DNA of 64,000 bases, from contig NC_061147.1 in NCBI RefSeq assembly GCF_905220365.1, positions 1,860,001-1,924,000 on the forward strand, in the 5' to 3' direction. A program made the translations under genes and the position numbers. The notes beneath the pieces were generated by a model, which was given only the letters and a program-made list of their open reading frames with translations, did no database searches and was not told the DNA's origin. Below are positions 60,201 through 64,000 of the stretch, in pieces. This DNA comes from Vanessa cardui. Its lineage: Eukaryota; Arthropoda; Insecta; Lepidoptera; Nymphalidae. How positions within the stretch are numbered: position 1 is the stretch's first letter; every line of letters begins with the position of its first letter.

Positions 60201-63200
60201 GTTACGTAGAAGTGTTCAAAATAAAAAGTAAAAAATGTACACAATCACTGTTTAAATTTTCCCAAACCATACCTCGAGCTAAATATTTATTTTTTAATAC
60301 AATTATTTTCCATTTCCTGCTAATAATTTTTTTTATATTATTTTATGATACCGTTATTTTTGTATGTCTGTGTCACCATAGTATGTCATCTGTTTTAGGT
60401 GTCCTGGAAAAACACCTGACATTTTTCAAAACTAAACACCAAACACTTTCCCGGCGTGTTACTTTCATATAACGTTATATTTGGCCAATTACTTTTCAAA
60501 CAACAACAACAACAACAGCCTGTAAATTCCCACTGCTGGGCTAAAGGCCTCCTTTTGAGGAGAAGGTTTGGAACATATTCCACCACGCTGTTCCAATGCG
60601 GTGGAATACACATGTGGCAGAATTTGTATGAATTTTGTCCCATGCAGGTTTCCTCACAATGTTTTCCTTCACCGCTAAGCACGACATGAATTATAAAGAC
60701 AAATTAAGCACATGAATCAGCGGTGCTTGCCTGGGTTTGAACCCGCAATCATCGGTTAAGTTGCACGCGTTCTAACCACTGGGCCATATCGACTCCGTAA
60801 ATACTTTTCACGAAATAAAAAATGTGAATTCCATTATAGAAAAACAACCATACCTTATCATGTTTCTCCAAATGTTTTTCGTACGAATCTTTAAATGTGA
60901 ACCCCTTTATGCAGTCTTCGCATTTGTACACAGAGTTTATGTACTTTGGGTCTTTGATCATTTTACTGCGCTCCCTCAAACACTGTTCTCTCGTTATATG
61001 TATTACATTAATTATATTATCTAAAAAATATAATAAAATTGGAGTATTTTTGTTGTAACATAAAAATAACAGCTTTTTATTAAATACATATGTATAGTAC
61101 GACACAACTTAGATGTCGCATCGGCAAAATTCGTAAAACCAATCACATCCGAATTGAGTACGCTATCCCGAATTATCAATATTTATTTCTCATGCGAATA
61201 TGATCTTTACACAAACGTAATAACTTGTAATATCATATGAACTAATATATTCGTCAATTTGACGCGTCGATGTACATGCTCTTGCTTTCTCTGACGCGTG
61301 AATCTATAGCGACGAATAGCGTCGAATGGCGCGATAGGGAGCTATTTCTATTGGTTGTGTAAATCGGCAGTAATCGGTTTTATTTTCATTCCATTGCATT
61401 TTCCGATGCTACATCTAATTTGTGTCTTACTATATGTATGTATACACGGTACAAATACCAAAATAACATTATTTATATACTTTTTGTCTATAATGATATC
61501 TGTTTTGTTTAATTCAAACGCCCATGGAGAGTCGGGCACAGCTAGTATTTTCTAAAAAAAAATAACGTTTTTTTTATACAGCTTAGCTTACATGTTATTT
61601 CATTGGTGACTTAGAGTATATAGTGAAAATTGAAAACTTTACACTCATCATATATTGTGGAGTACAATATCTAATAGATGTAATAGATCAAATGGTCAGT
61701 CTTTCTGGTTGTAACTACACACAACAGGTATAACTCCTCATTGGTGGAGCGGTGGCAGTGTATGGGATGGTCTTAGTCATCTATGGACAGTGGAGACCTA
61801 ACCATTAATATAACAGTCTACAAACAGTGTTGAATTACCTTGCATCAGTCCTTATAGTATTTAGTTAAATATACAATTTTTGAGTTATATACAAAACAGG
61901 ACCCTAAATAAAGTTATTGATGACTTCAAAGATGAATTCCAGATCAAAACTTGTTTTGCGACAAATTAGAAAATGACTACCTGACCTCATAATAAAATAA
62001 TAGTTAATAAAATAAACCATACCAATATTTTCAATTTCTTCTTCAGATTTTTCACTTCTCTTTTTAACTTTATTCCTTTTCAATGTTTTTCTTAATTGCT
62101 TGAGACTTATATCGTCCAACAGTTCTGCACTCTCTGCCTTTATTAATGTTTTTAGCGGGAAATCATCCTCACCTTTTAGATATGATTCTAGAAAACATAC
62201 ATAGATTTATAAACATTTAGACCTTTATATAATATATGCAATTTTATAACTAAGAATTTTAGGAACCATAACAATGAACAAACCTTAGTTTTACATATTC
62301 TATGAAATTTTACAATGGCCCTAATACCCAAATTATACCGATACCAGCAGTTCATTATTTATTTTTCAATAAAAATAAACAGTATAATGAAGTTAATAAA
62401 TAAATGTACATAATAATGGATGTGCCATTACTTTTCTTTTCAACATACTACCAAGGGTATTATACGGTTAGAAAATAAACAATCAAGACTTAAATTTGAA
62501 AAAATTGGTACTAAATTTAAAGAAACCTGTACAATAATTAGCAATAAATTTTGCGAAAATAATTAAATCAAACATATGGTTAGATCAAATGGTCAGTCTT
62601 TCTGATTGGCCGAGCTGCCAGTATCACATAACCCATCTAAATAAGTAACATATACTAACTAATTAGTAATTACCATCTTTCAAAGCCAACAGATATCTCA
62701 ATACTTTTTTGGGTATCATTTTATGCCTTTTCTTTGGAGTAAAAAAAAATATATAAATAATTATAAAATATGCAAAGCTAGTGTATTCACAGGATCGCCA
62801 TTAGAAGCTGGATGAGGGACACAGAGAATCGAGCAACATGGTGCTCTCTGGGGGGCCTATGTTCAGCAGTGGACAGCAGTAGGCTGATGGTATGATATGA
62901 TATAGTGCATTACAGCTGCATGAACATTCATAAAAGAAAATAGTCATTATGGCTAAAATATTGAAAGTTCTCTCACCATTATCATCAATGAACACTCCCT
63001 CCAAATGATCCTCTTCTTCTTCCTTTAACTCTAATTTAATTTTAACATCTCTACTTTTACATCTACTGTATGTGACAAATACTGGCTCAACAATGTCATC
63101 ATTATCGCCTGTTAGTTCTATTGAATCTATTTGTACCGTTGATAGAGTTATTGGTGTGAAATCAATTCGTGCCATTTGGATCGTTGAATCTGCAACCTTT

Positions 63201-63896
63201 AATGGAGAATGGAATTAATAATGGCACATATGAATGCAATATTGTGGGTAAATGGAAAAAATTGTACTTATGAAAAGTCATCCTACTGTCTACAGAATGA
63301 TTAAAGCTGTGGTGACCTTACTTCACCACAATACTGTGGGTCAATGAAATGTAATAGTTTGAAATTCTTGTTGATATACATATACATGTTCCATAATATT
63401 ATCTTTTTCCATCAAGGAATAAATTAAGAAATTAAGATTTACTATTTAGCCACCTTGAGCTATGAGTTAGATAAACATTTGTATATGTTGATTGAAGTAA
63501 TCTTATAAATATTGTTTACTCACACAACTCTAAAGACAAATTTAATGTTACTAAAGTAATAAAATGTATTATTATGTATTTTTTGCTAGGTAATAGAAGT
63601 CTATATTCATCTAGTGTTTGAAAGTGAAGGAAAAGATTGTGAGGAAACCTGCATGTTTCTGTTTTCAATGAAATTTGTTGTGTATTCAACCTTCTCCTAA
63701 AAACCTTCTCCATAAAAAGGAGGAGGCCTTAGCCCATCAATAAGATATTAACAAGTTCTGACTATAATAATATAAACAGTTCTCAACTTACATTCCAATT
63801 TGACATAAATATTTGATTACTCTGAACATTCTGGATGAATTGCTCTGATTTTTGAAATAAACATTTACAAATATAGCAGAGATGTACACATTCCAC
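39058..63896 (-). CDS. ZAD-C2H2 zinc-finger protein, 12 exons visible, 5' end off the window
   Basis: Probable DNA-binding transcription regulator. Exons in transcript order: 63792-63896, 62977-63196, 62023-62187, 60854-61020, 59976-60061, 58742-58867, 57014-57133, 47204-47356, 46725-46799, 46036-46147, 42761-42865, 39058-39231. GT-AG borders and phases agree throughout; the sum is 1608 nt, 535 residues plus TGA. The first visible exon carries the second cysteine pair of a ZAD (LCYICKCLFQKSEQFIQ). An acidic/basic linker (DDIVEPVFV; LELKEEEEDHLEG; KTLKRNKVKKRSEK) follows, then 11 C2H2 fingers and a short tail. Fingers straddle introns. Finger 7 has an unusual H-x6-H spacing (HLKVAAPH). ZAD-C2H2 is a large insect family, so no orthologue name is given. 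The first ZAD half must lie beyond 63896. Confidence 0.88.
39255..39592 (+). mobile_element. TACGACAC MITE, copy 1
   Basis: 338 bp with inverted termini TAGTACGACACAAATTAGAT and its partner ATCTAAGTTGTGTCGTACTA, flanked by TA. It lies 21 bases upstream (transcript sense) of the last zinc-finger acceptor. About 90% like copies at 44181 and 61095. Confidence 0.9.
39598..40180 (+). repeat. Segmental duplication, unit 1
   Basis: Shares long stretches with 40709-41215: TATATAATCGTAAATTCAAA, TAAACATATCACAGTATTAC, GCGAAAGCTACG, AATATTTATAGGATTTATTC. Contains a repeat G copy (39690-39855) and an RTE-like piece (39895-39995). Confidence 0.8.
39630..39662. repeat. Short hairpin AAAAAAGGCGTAT...ATACGCCTTTTTT
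   Basis: 13-base exact arms around a short AGTA loop, inside duplication unit 1 and absent from unit 2. Confidence 0.8.
40709..41215 (+). repeat. Segmental duplication, unit 2
   Basis: Direct copy of unit 1 about 1.1 kb away, with a deletion that removes the end of its repeat G copy and a few small insertions. Confidence 0.8.
41229..41984. mobile_element. Penelope-like element remnant forming a large palindrome
   Basis: Arms 41226-41487 and 41691-41952 (262 bp each) are inverse copies with few mismatches, around a 203-base centre. The whole is flanked by an 18-bp direct duplication (ATTACTAGGTTCTTTTAA at 41211-41228 and 41985-42002). The left arm's minus strand reads MIREAIEIQKHPNFNREDGW then RLSNTWDPL, the tail of Penelope-type GIY-YIG proteins by recall. 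Penelope copies commonly carry inverted partial units. Confidence 0.75.
41373..41576 (-). pseudogene. Penelope-like ORF C-terminal fragment
   Basis: 68 codons, REAIEIQKHPNFNREDGWRL through RYSRHQLRNRWR and stop. Upstream reverse transcriptase and GIY-YIG regions are missing. A second copy of its last about 40 codons lies inverted at 41688-41805. Confidence 0.6.
42038..42360. mobile_element. hAT-type MITE, 323 bp
   Basis: Exact 15-bp inverted ends CAGTGGCGGATTTAC and GTAAATCCGCCACTG, flanked by the 8-bp duplication ATTAAATT (42030-42037 and 42361-42368). Confidence 0.92.
42394..42706. mobile_element. Unclassified element with about 37-bp inverted ends
   Basis: Left end TTATAAGCAATGATGTTCTA ... 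and right end ... TAGAATATCATTGGTTATAA pair over about 37 bases with a few mismatches. The interior holds a second inverted pair (AAACGTCCTAATTGGGACGTTT). It stops about 55 bases from exon k of the zinc-finger gene. Target duplication not resolved. Confidence 0.65.
42761..42865 (-). CDS. Zinc-finger gene exon k (rest of finger 9, start of 10)
   Basis: AYVNGWSLTEHKRFTHEGHK, then FPCPLCDKVFD. 35 codons, phase 0 at both ends. Confidence 0.9.
42969..43232 (+). repeat. SINE A copy with 10-bp target duplication
   Basis: Flanked by GTAAGTGATA at 42959-42968 and 43232-43241; GTT tail. An internal deletion removes about 35 bases after the box B half. Confidence 0.9.
43236..43385 (-). repeat. Degenerate repeat C fragment
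   Basis: ATTCACTGCCCATATATTTGG, TTACACTGGCTCACTCACTC and GATGAGTGGGAGGTACCTAT. Confidence 0.5.
43390..43980. other. Intronic AT-rich DNA, nothing recognised
   Basis: Lies inside the zinc-finger intron; no feature supportable. Confidence 0.4.
43985..44695 (-). repeat. Repeat E copy split by a MITE
   Basis: Left part 43985-44055 (AACCCGCCCTAACATCG, GTGCAATGCTGATACTAA) and right part 44585-44695 (GAAAGATCTAAGCATACATA, GGACTGACAGCGG) flank the MITE at 44181-44517. Confidence 0.55.
44181..44517 (+). mobile_element. TACGACAC MITE, copy 2
   Basis: Same orientation as copy 1. The left end has lost AG (ATTACGACAC), the right end is intact (GTGTCGTACTA). Inserted in repeat E. Confidence 0.88.
44738..45022 (+). 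repeat. Repeat C copy, near full length
   Basis: TTGGTGGTAGGGCTTTGTGC to GGTGACCACTTACCATCAGG and CCGATACCATAAGAAAAAA. Confidence 0.82.
45412..45932 (-). pseudogene. Open-frame remnant split by SINE A
   Basis: About 76 codons in transcript sense, with no ATG. LHQRRKLLFFIVNSDVQ lies right of the SINE and overlaps its duplication; VQLVIKFIECDFLATNIRLN continues left of it, ending in the acidic DDSESESSSI and TAG. I do not recognise the family. Given the flanking inverted ends, it is probably the C-terminus of that element's own protein. Confidence 0.4.
45602..45898 (+). repeat. SINE A copy with 11-bp target duplication
   Basis: Full-length copy bounded by TGCACGTCACT at 45591-45601 and 45899-45909; (GTT)n tail. 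One of the cleanest copies, so a good source for the family consensus. Confidence 0.93.
46036..46147 (-). CDS. Zinc-finger gene exon j (finger 8, start of 9)
   Basis: FLCDHCDKRFGVRRDLERHM, NRVH, then YQCDKCDK. Donor GTATG, 15 bases from the end of a TIR element. Confidence 0.9.
46352..46667 (+). repeat. SINE A copy with partially duplicated head
   Basis: AGCCTAGTGGTTAAG precedes GGCCCAGTGGTTAGAACACG; box B GCGGGTTCAAACCCAGGC. More diverged body; ends CAGGCTGTTAATG. Confidence 0.82.
46725..46799 (-). CDS. Zinc-finger gene exon i (rest of finger 7)
   Basis: SFKSYNALKQHLKVAAPHVN, then YMEL. The second histidine follows six residues after the first, an uncommon spacing. Confidence 0.85.
47204..47356 (-). 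CDS. Zinc-finger gene exon h (finger 6, start of 7)
   Basis: KHSTEVTSGEVSLKRHVCQE, finger 6 ending KNHMIKH, then YHCVECDR of finger 7. Separated from exon g by 9.7 kb, mostly the LINE. Confidence 0.9.
47392..47560. mobile_element. Penelope-like end fragment, small inverted structure
   Basis: GCATCCCGACGTTTCG and TACCCGTGACCACGAACGC match both arms of the 41229-41984 element. GTCTTAAATTTTCGCGATTA is the inverse of 41958-41980. Only about 170 bases remain. It starts 35 bases from exon h of the zinc-finger gene. Confidence 0.65.
47683..47705. promoter_or_regulatory. Perfect 23-base palindrome containing two TGACGTCA sites
   Basis: TGACGTCAGCA, C, TGCTGACGTCA. The CRE octamer occurs at each end. 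It is intronic to the zinc-finger gene, about 240 bases upstream of the LINE insertion. Function as a CREB/ATF site is only a possibility. Confidence 0.35.
48050..49471 (+). CDS. LINE ORF1, gag-like RNA-binding protein, intact
   Basis: 473 codons from ATG to TGA with no breaks. Lysine- and glutamate-rich N-terminus, then three zinc knuckles at about residues 238-288: CSKCWRYGHNKKTC, CPKCRSNHDNC and CVNCSGPHLSLSRDC. A basic region (KHTKKSSHKSTTNKK) follows, and a hydrophobic C-terminus. It would coat LINE RNA in ribonucleoprotein particles. It overlaps the ORF2 start by 29 bases, in a different frame. Confidence 0.9.
   Translation: MESDNIIYTDSNSVNTSREQIQLQENEIYMEEELEDYSLENANRPTKRMRELDTNNKWTTVTKKGKRMIRRNMWDSKESLEEHLTEICVYSKDKMPKQFQLAKILKKENILNISRIKYLNPYKVLIVFEEEHSATKLLSCNAFIERGWRMHNRHEVGISYGVIKNVETELSEEDIKQNITCDRDLLSVKRLMRRNNESDWLTSEAVRLGFKGSSLPPYIYVYDIKIKIEPYIFPVTQCSKCWRYGHNKKTCPSTKVVCPKCRSNHDNCDSLNFKCVNCSGPHLSLSRDCPIFKKERKLREIMAEFNCTYKKALEMYVPPSLPAKNENYTCEEIQMKDIPYAPPDQLTYAGAVKSTKHIQTPNTTPKHTKKSSHKSTTNKKITNDETLNWEALSQTESITEEIKEENSNKEDKVKKGIFFDLLEKLANIIFMKKLTAIKKIEQIIVILLEWFMSVIQRKFDFISPFAHLFNSGQ
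51086..53206 (+). mobile_element. DNA transposon with CACTG ends and TAA duplication, nested in the LINE
   Basis: 2121 bp. Ends CACTG and CAGTG; the inverted word CATGCCACACGAA lies at 51103-51115 and (reversed) 53167-53179. The target TAA is duplicated at 51083-51085 and 53207-53209. Excising the insert and one TAA restores the ORF2 codons ...TACGAT AAT TTA AGT ACC..., so the boundaries are exact. CAC-type ends and a 3-bp duplication fit the CACTA/Mirage/Chapaev group. Confidence 0.95.
51347..53076 (+). pseudogene. Transposase-like protein of the nested element, two lesions
   Basis: Frame opens MSRKCINNPNSFCYVCGELT. A UAG at 51446 sits where a sense codon is expected, then the same frame goes on to CYHEYFSFSVAHQD, PHICCITCVKNLLDW, DCYFCVTKIKG: an N-terminal domain of paired C-x2-C motifs. 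An acidic serine-rich linker follows, then a conserved core LTQGDLNDLVRDLNLSKKQA. Candidate catalytic residues: D257 (LIDSSK), D311 (CGDLKVI), C330-x2-C333, and, after a one-base slip in an A-run near 52381, SDEHGERFHQDI with H-x4-H around an E. I remember this protein as a multicopy 'uncharacterized' family in arthropods and cnidarians. Transposase function is inference. Confidence 0.75.
55565..55775 (-). repeat. tRNA-derived SINE of a further type
   Basis: Reverse strand: ATGGTCAAGTGGGTTAGAAA (box A-like), GGGGTTCGAATCCGACA (box B), then a body with GTTTAATGCTATCGTAAG. A second partial head lies at 56922-56996. Confidence 0.6.
55785..55912 (+). repeat. LINE 3'-tail fragment (repeat G)
   Basis: ACTGAGTTTCTTGCCGGTTC to TTGAATAAAGGATACTTTAT; short internal deletion. 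Confidence 0.65.
56029..56712 (+). mobile_element. Tigger/pogo-like element, 684 bp, internally deleted
   Basis: Inverted ends CAGTAGAATTC and GATTCTACTG (inner TATAACGAC word shared) with TA duplicated on each side, as in Tc1/mariner-pogo elements. The interior repeats TATAACGAC/TATAGCGAC words. At 56369 a frame reads MSSVKRKCFTIEEKSAILHR then LEAGESN, the start of a CENP-B-type DNA-binding domain as in Tigger transposases. It is cut off there. Confidence 0.85.
56369..56451 (+). pseudogene. Tigger-like transposase N-terminal remnant
   Basis: 27 codons of a CENP-B-type helix-turn-helix (KRKCFTIEEKSAILHRLEAG), joined to unrelated TACAGTACGTTACAG repeats. The catalytic core is deleted. Confidence 0.6.
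56922..56996 (-). repeat. Partial SINE head of the 55565 type
   Basis: CTTTGTAATCTTCAATTCGAA is shared with 55720-55740. Only the head is present. Confidence 0.5.
57014..57133 (-). CDS. Zinc-finger gene exon g (rest of finger 4, finger 5)
   Basis: RQVSLRKHIAYAH closes finger 4; KCKYCQKTYANKEVLKSHMI opens finger 5, whose last histidine is in the next exon (GKH). Confidence 0.88.
57225..57718 (+). mobile_element. 5'-truncated LINE with ORF2 C-terminus and TAAA tail
   Basis: Reads QAVRLWNKLPVEIREASTKA then FFKRRLQDHIIKNLS and stop, the usual end of many insect non-LTR ORF2 proteins (WN-LP--IR pattern). A 300-base 3' untranslated region follows, ending AATAAAGTATTTAAATAAAT. Clade not decided (Jockey/CR1-like). 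Confidence 0.65.
57868..57963 (+). repeat. SINE A 3' fragment
   Basis: ATTCCGTATTGGAAGAGCGT, GAGGAGACCTTAGCCCAACA, ending AAAGGCTGTA. Confidence 0.6.
58100..58300 (+). repeat. Retroelement 3' fragment (repeat I)
   Basis: ATAAAATTGGAGTGTCTGTT, ATTCACGGTACAAATACCAA and GAACGGCTGGACCGATTTTG. A second copy at 61030-61550 holds a MITE. Confidence 0.6.
58438..58722 (-). repeat. Repeat C copy abutting zinc-finger exon f
   Basis: GGCGGACGAGCATATGAGCC to CTTGCACAAAGCCCTACCAC, about 14 bases before the exon f donor. Confidence 0.82.
58742..58867 (-). CDS. Zinc-finger gene exon f (finger 3 and start of 4)
   Basis: RYKCSECDLTRISRLTIKDH for finger 3, then YRCSHCNKLFK, which is completed by the next exon. 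Flanked within 40 bases by a repeat C and a SINE B insertion. Confidence 0.88.
   Translation of the reverse strand, partial: TLQMQRVRPHANQSFDDKGSLYGVSSPGHLPVQMLTLQQIV
58902..59135 (+). repeat. SINE family B copy, full length
   Basis: GACCTCCGTGGTCGAGTGGT, CCCGGGTTCGATTCCCGGCC, TTACATTGGGATCAGAGTAA, ATTTATTTATTTATT tail. It begins 35 bases beyond the acceptor side of zinc-finger exon f. Confidence 0.87.
59150..59270 (-). repeat. RTE-like 3' fragment (repeat F)
   Basis: Reverse: CTTTCACGGTCAAACCGCTG and AACGCGAGCGAAGCCG, ending TATTACTAG. Confidence 0.6.
59275..59965. other. Intronic DNA, nothing firmly recognised
   Basis: 59630-59700 contains a less AT-rich stretch (AAGATGGCGCTGCAATGGGG) without a supporting frame or splice sites. 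Confidence 0.35.
59976..60061 (-). CDS. Zinc-finger gene exon e (finger 2)
   Basis: AIGEYECDICKQRMGTMDKL followed by LSHQRYHR. Donor GTAAGT, acceptor TGTTTCAG. Confidence 0.88.
60500..60796 (-). repeat. SINE A copy, full length
   Basis: Reverse with (CAA)n at left, CCTGTAAATTCCCACTGC, GGGTTTGAACCCGCAATC box B and ACCACTGGGCCATATCGACT box A. It ends about 57 bases before exon d's donor. Confidence 0.88.
60854..61020 (-). CDS. Zinc-finger gene exon d (finger 1)
   Basis: NIINVIHITREQCLRERSKM, then finger YKCEDCIKGFTFKDSYEKHL with H-x3-H, ending HDK at donor GTATGG. Confidence 0.85.
61030..61550 (+). repeat. Repeat I copy holding a MITE
   Basis: AATAAAATTGGAGTATTTTT before, and ACACGGTACAAATACCAAAA after, the MITE at 61095-61432. 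Compare the empty version at 58157-58185. Confidence 0.65.
61095..61432 (-). mobile_element. TACGACAC MITE, copy 3
   Basis: Opposite orientation to copies 1 and 2: TAGTACGACACAACTTAGAT at left, CATCTAATTTGTGTCTTACTA at right (one mismatch in the end). Flanks TATGTA on both sides. Confidence 0.88.
61560..62015. other. Intronic DNA, nothing recognised
   Basis: No exon or repeat match. The phrase AGATCAAATGGTCAGTCTTTCT recurs at 62584, hinting at an unidentified short repeat. Confidence 0.4.
62023..62187 (-). CDS. Zinc-finger gene exon c (basic linker)
   Basis: Joins as E|SYLKGEDDFPLKTLIKAE and continues through LRKTLKRNKVKKRSEKSEEE. Possible nuclear localisation signal KRNKVKKR. Donor GTATGG. 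Confidence 0.75.
62790..62900 (+). mobile_element. RTE-type LINE 3' end fragment
   Basis: AGAAGCTGGATGAGGGACAC and GGCCTATGTTCAGCAGTGGA correspond to the SWMRD...EAYVQQWT region seen better preserved at 33838-33955. Ends in GATATGATAT-like repeats. Confidence 0.55.
62977..63196 (-). CDS. Zinc-finger gene exon b (linker)
   Basis: Begins VADSTIQMARIDFTPITLST after CCATTAAAG and ends FIDDN plus one base at GTGAGA. Acidic linker with LELKEEEEDHLEG. The internal ATG (63175) is probably not the start, since the frame joins the ZAD exon upstream. Confidence 0.75.
63612..63765 (+). repeat. SINE A 3' part
   Basis: GTGAGGAAACCTGCATGTTTC, AGGAGGAGGCCTTAGCCCATC; deleted around 63680, head missing. Confidence 0.65.
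63792..63896 (-). CDS. Zinc-finger gene exon a (ZAD C-terminal half)
   Basis: 35 phase-0 codons: VECVHLCYICKCLFQKSEQF, then IQNVQSNQIFMSNWN. Acceptor TTTTCTAG, donor GTAAGT. C-x2-C plus an amphipathic helix matches the second half of ZAD domains. Confidence 0.75.
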
Positions 63897-64000
63897 CTAG
63901 AAAATTTAATGTTTTAAAGTCGACACAAACTACAGATTCATTTTTTTTTATAATTGAGTTCTTATATATCATTTCAGTTTAATGTAATGATTTTAAACTA

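Noticed and set aside
60395..60682. 95-codon minus-strand frame and its plus-strand counterpart
   Set aside because: Both run through a SINE A copy. The same peptide (HMCIPPTRIGTAWWN and inverse) appears at many SINE sites.
1..64000. CRISPR array or prokaryotic operon
   Set aside because: No direct repeats with spacers, no Shine-Dalgarno-spaced gene runs; spliced genes and SINEs show an insect nuclear genome.

Overview
The window is AT-rich, intron-rich insect nuclear DNA. It is almost certainly from a butterfly or moth. The reasons are the spliced SLC6 and ZAD-C2H2 genes, a dense population of short tRNA-derived SINEs with a GTT tail (resembling the lepidopteran Metulj group, by recall), and the short 3'-truncated LINE tails typical of Lepidoptera. 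No prokaryotic features, rRNA or bona fide tRNA genes were seen. Genes are cut into short exons, so most long open frames belong to transposons. Layout: 1-10350 holds no gene, only SINE and LINE remnants, a 39-bp tandem repeat (about 1320-1512) and a perfect 29-bp hairpin (7018-7080). 10352-15678, minus strand, is a complete 608-codon sodium/chloride-dependent GABA transporter (Gat, SLC6 family) in 11 coding exons with consistent phases and GT-AG boundaries. A non-coding 5' exon may lie at 15679-15854, and a further first exon or promoter possibly near 19.9 kb. 16-34 kb is intergenic repeat-rich DNA. At 34118-34231 (minus) there is an orphan, GC-rich, terminal-exon-like open frame with a polyadenylation signal. 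36143-37319 is a piggyBac-type fossil. 39058-63896, minus strand, is the second gene: a ZAD-C2H2 zinc-finger protein (12 exons visible, about 535 residues, 11 fingers). The first half of its ZAD domain lies beyond the right edge. Its introns are packed with transposons, several within tens of bases of exons. The most striking region is 47946-55372. A full-length I-group LINE (15-bp target duplications, poly-A tail, CCHC-gag ORF1, endonuclease-RT-RNase H ORF2) lies antisense in a zinc-finger intron. It is itself interrupted by a 2121-bp DNA transposon (51086-53206) with CACTG ends and a TAA target duplication. Removing that insert and one TAA rejoins the LINE reading frame exactly. The insert encodes a transposase-like protein with an N-terminal cysteine domain and a core showing D, D, C-x2-C and an E inside H-x4-H, as in RAG/Transib/Chapaev-type enzymes. 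I cannot name its family. Other clear nested events are a Tigger-like element inside a SINE (56029-56712), a 692-bp hAT-type element inside an older repeat (34471-35162), a Penelope-type palindrome with an 18-bp duplication (41229-41984), a SINE inside a TIR element that carries a coding remnant (45104-46020), and a three-copy TACGACAC MITE family.
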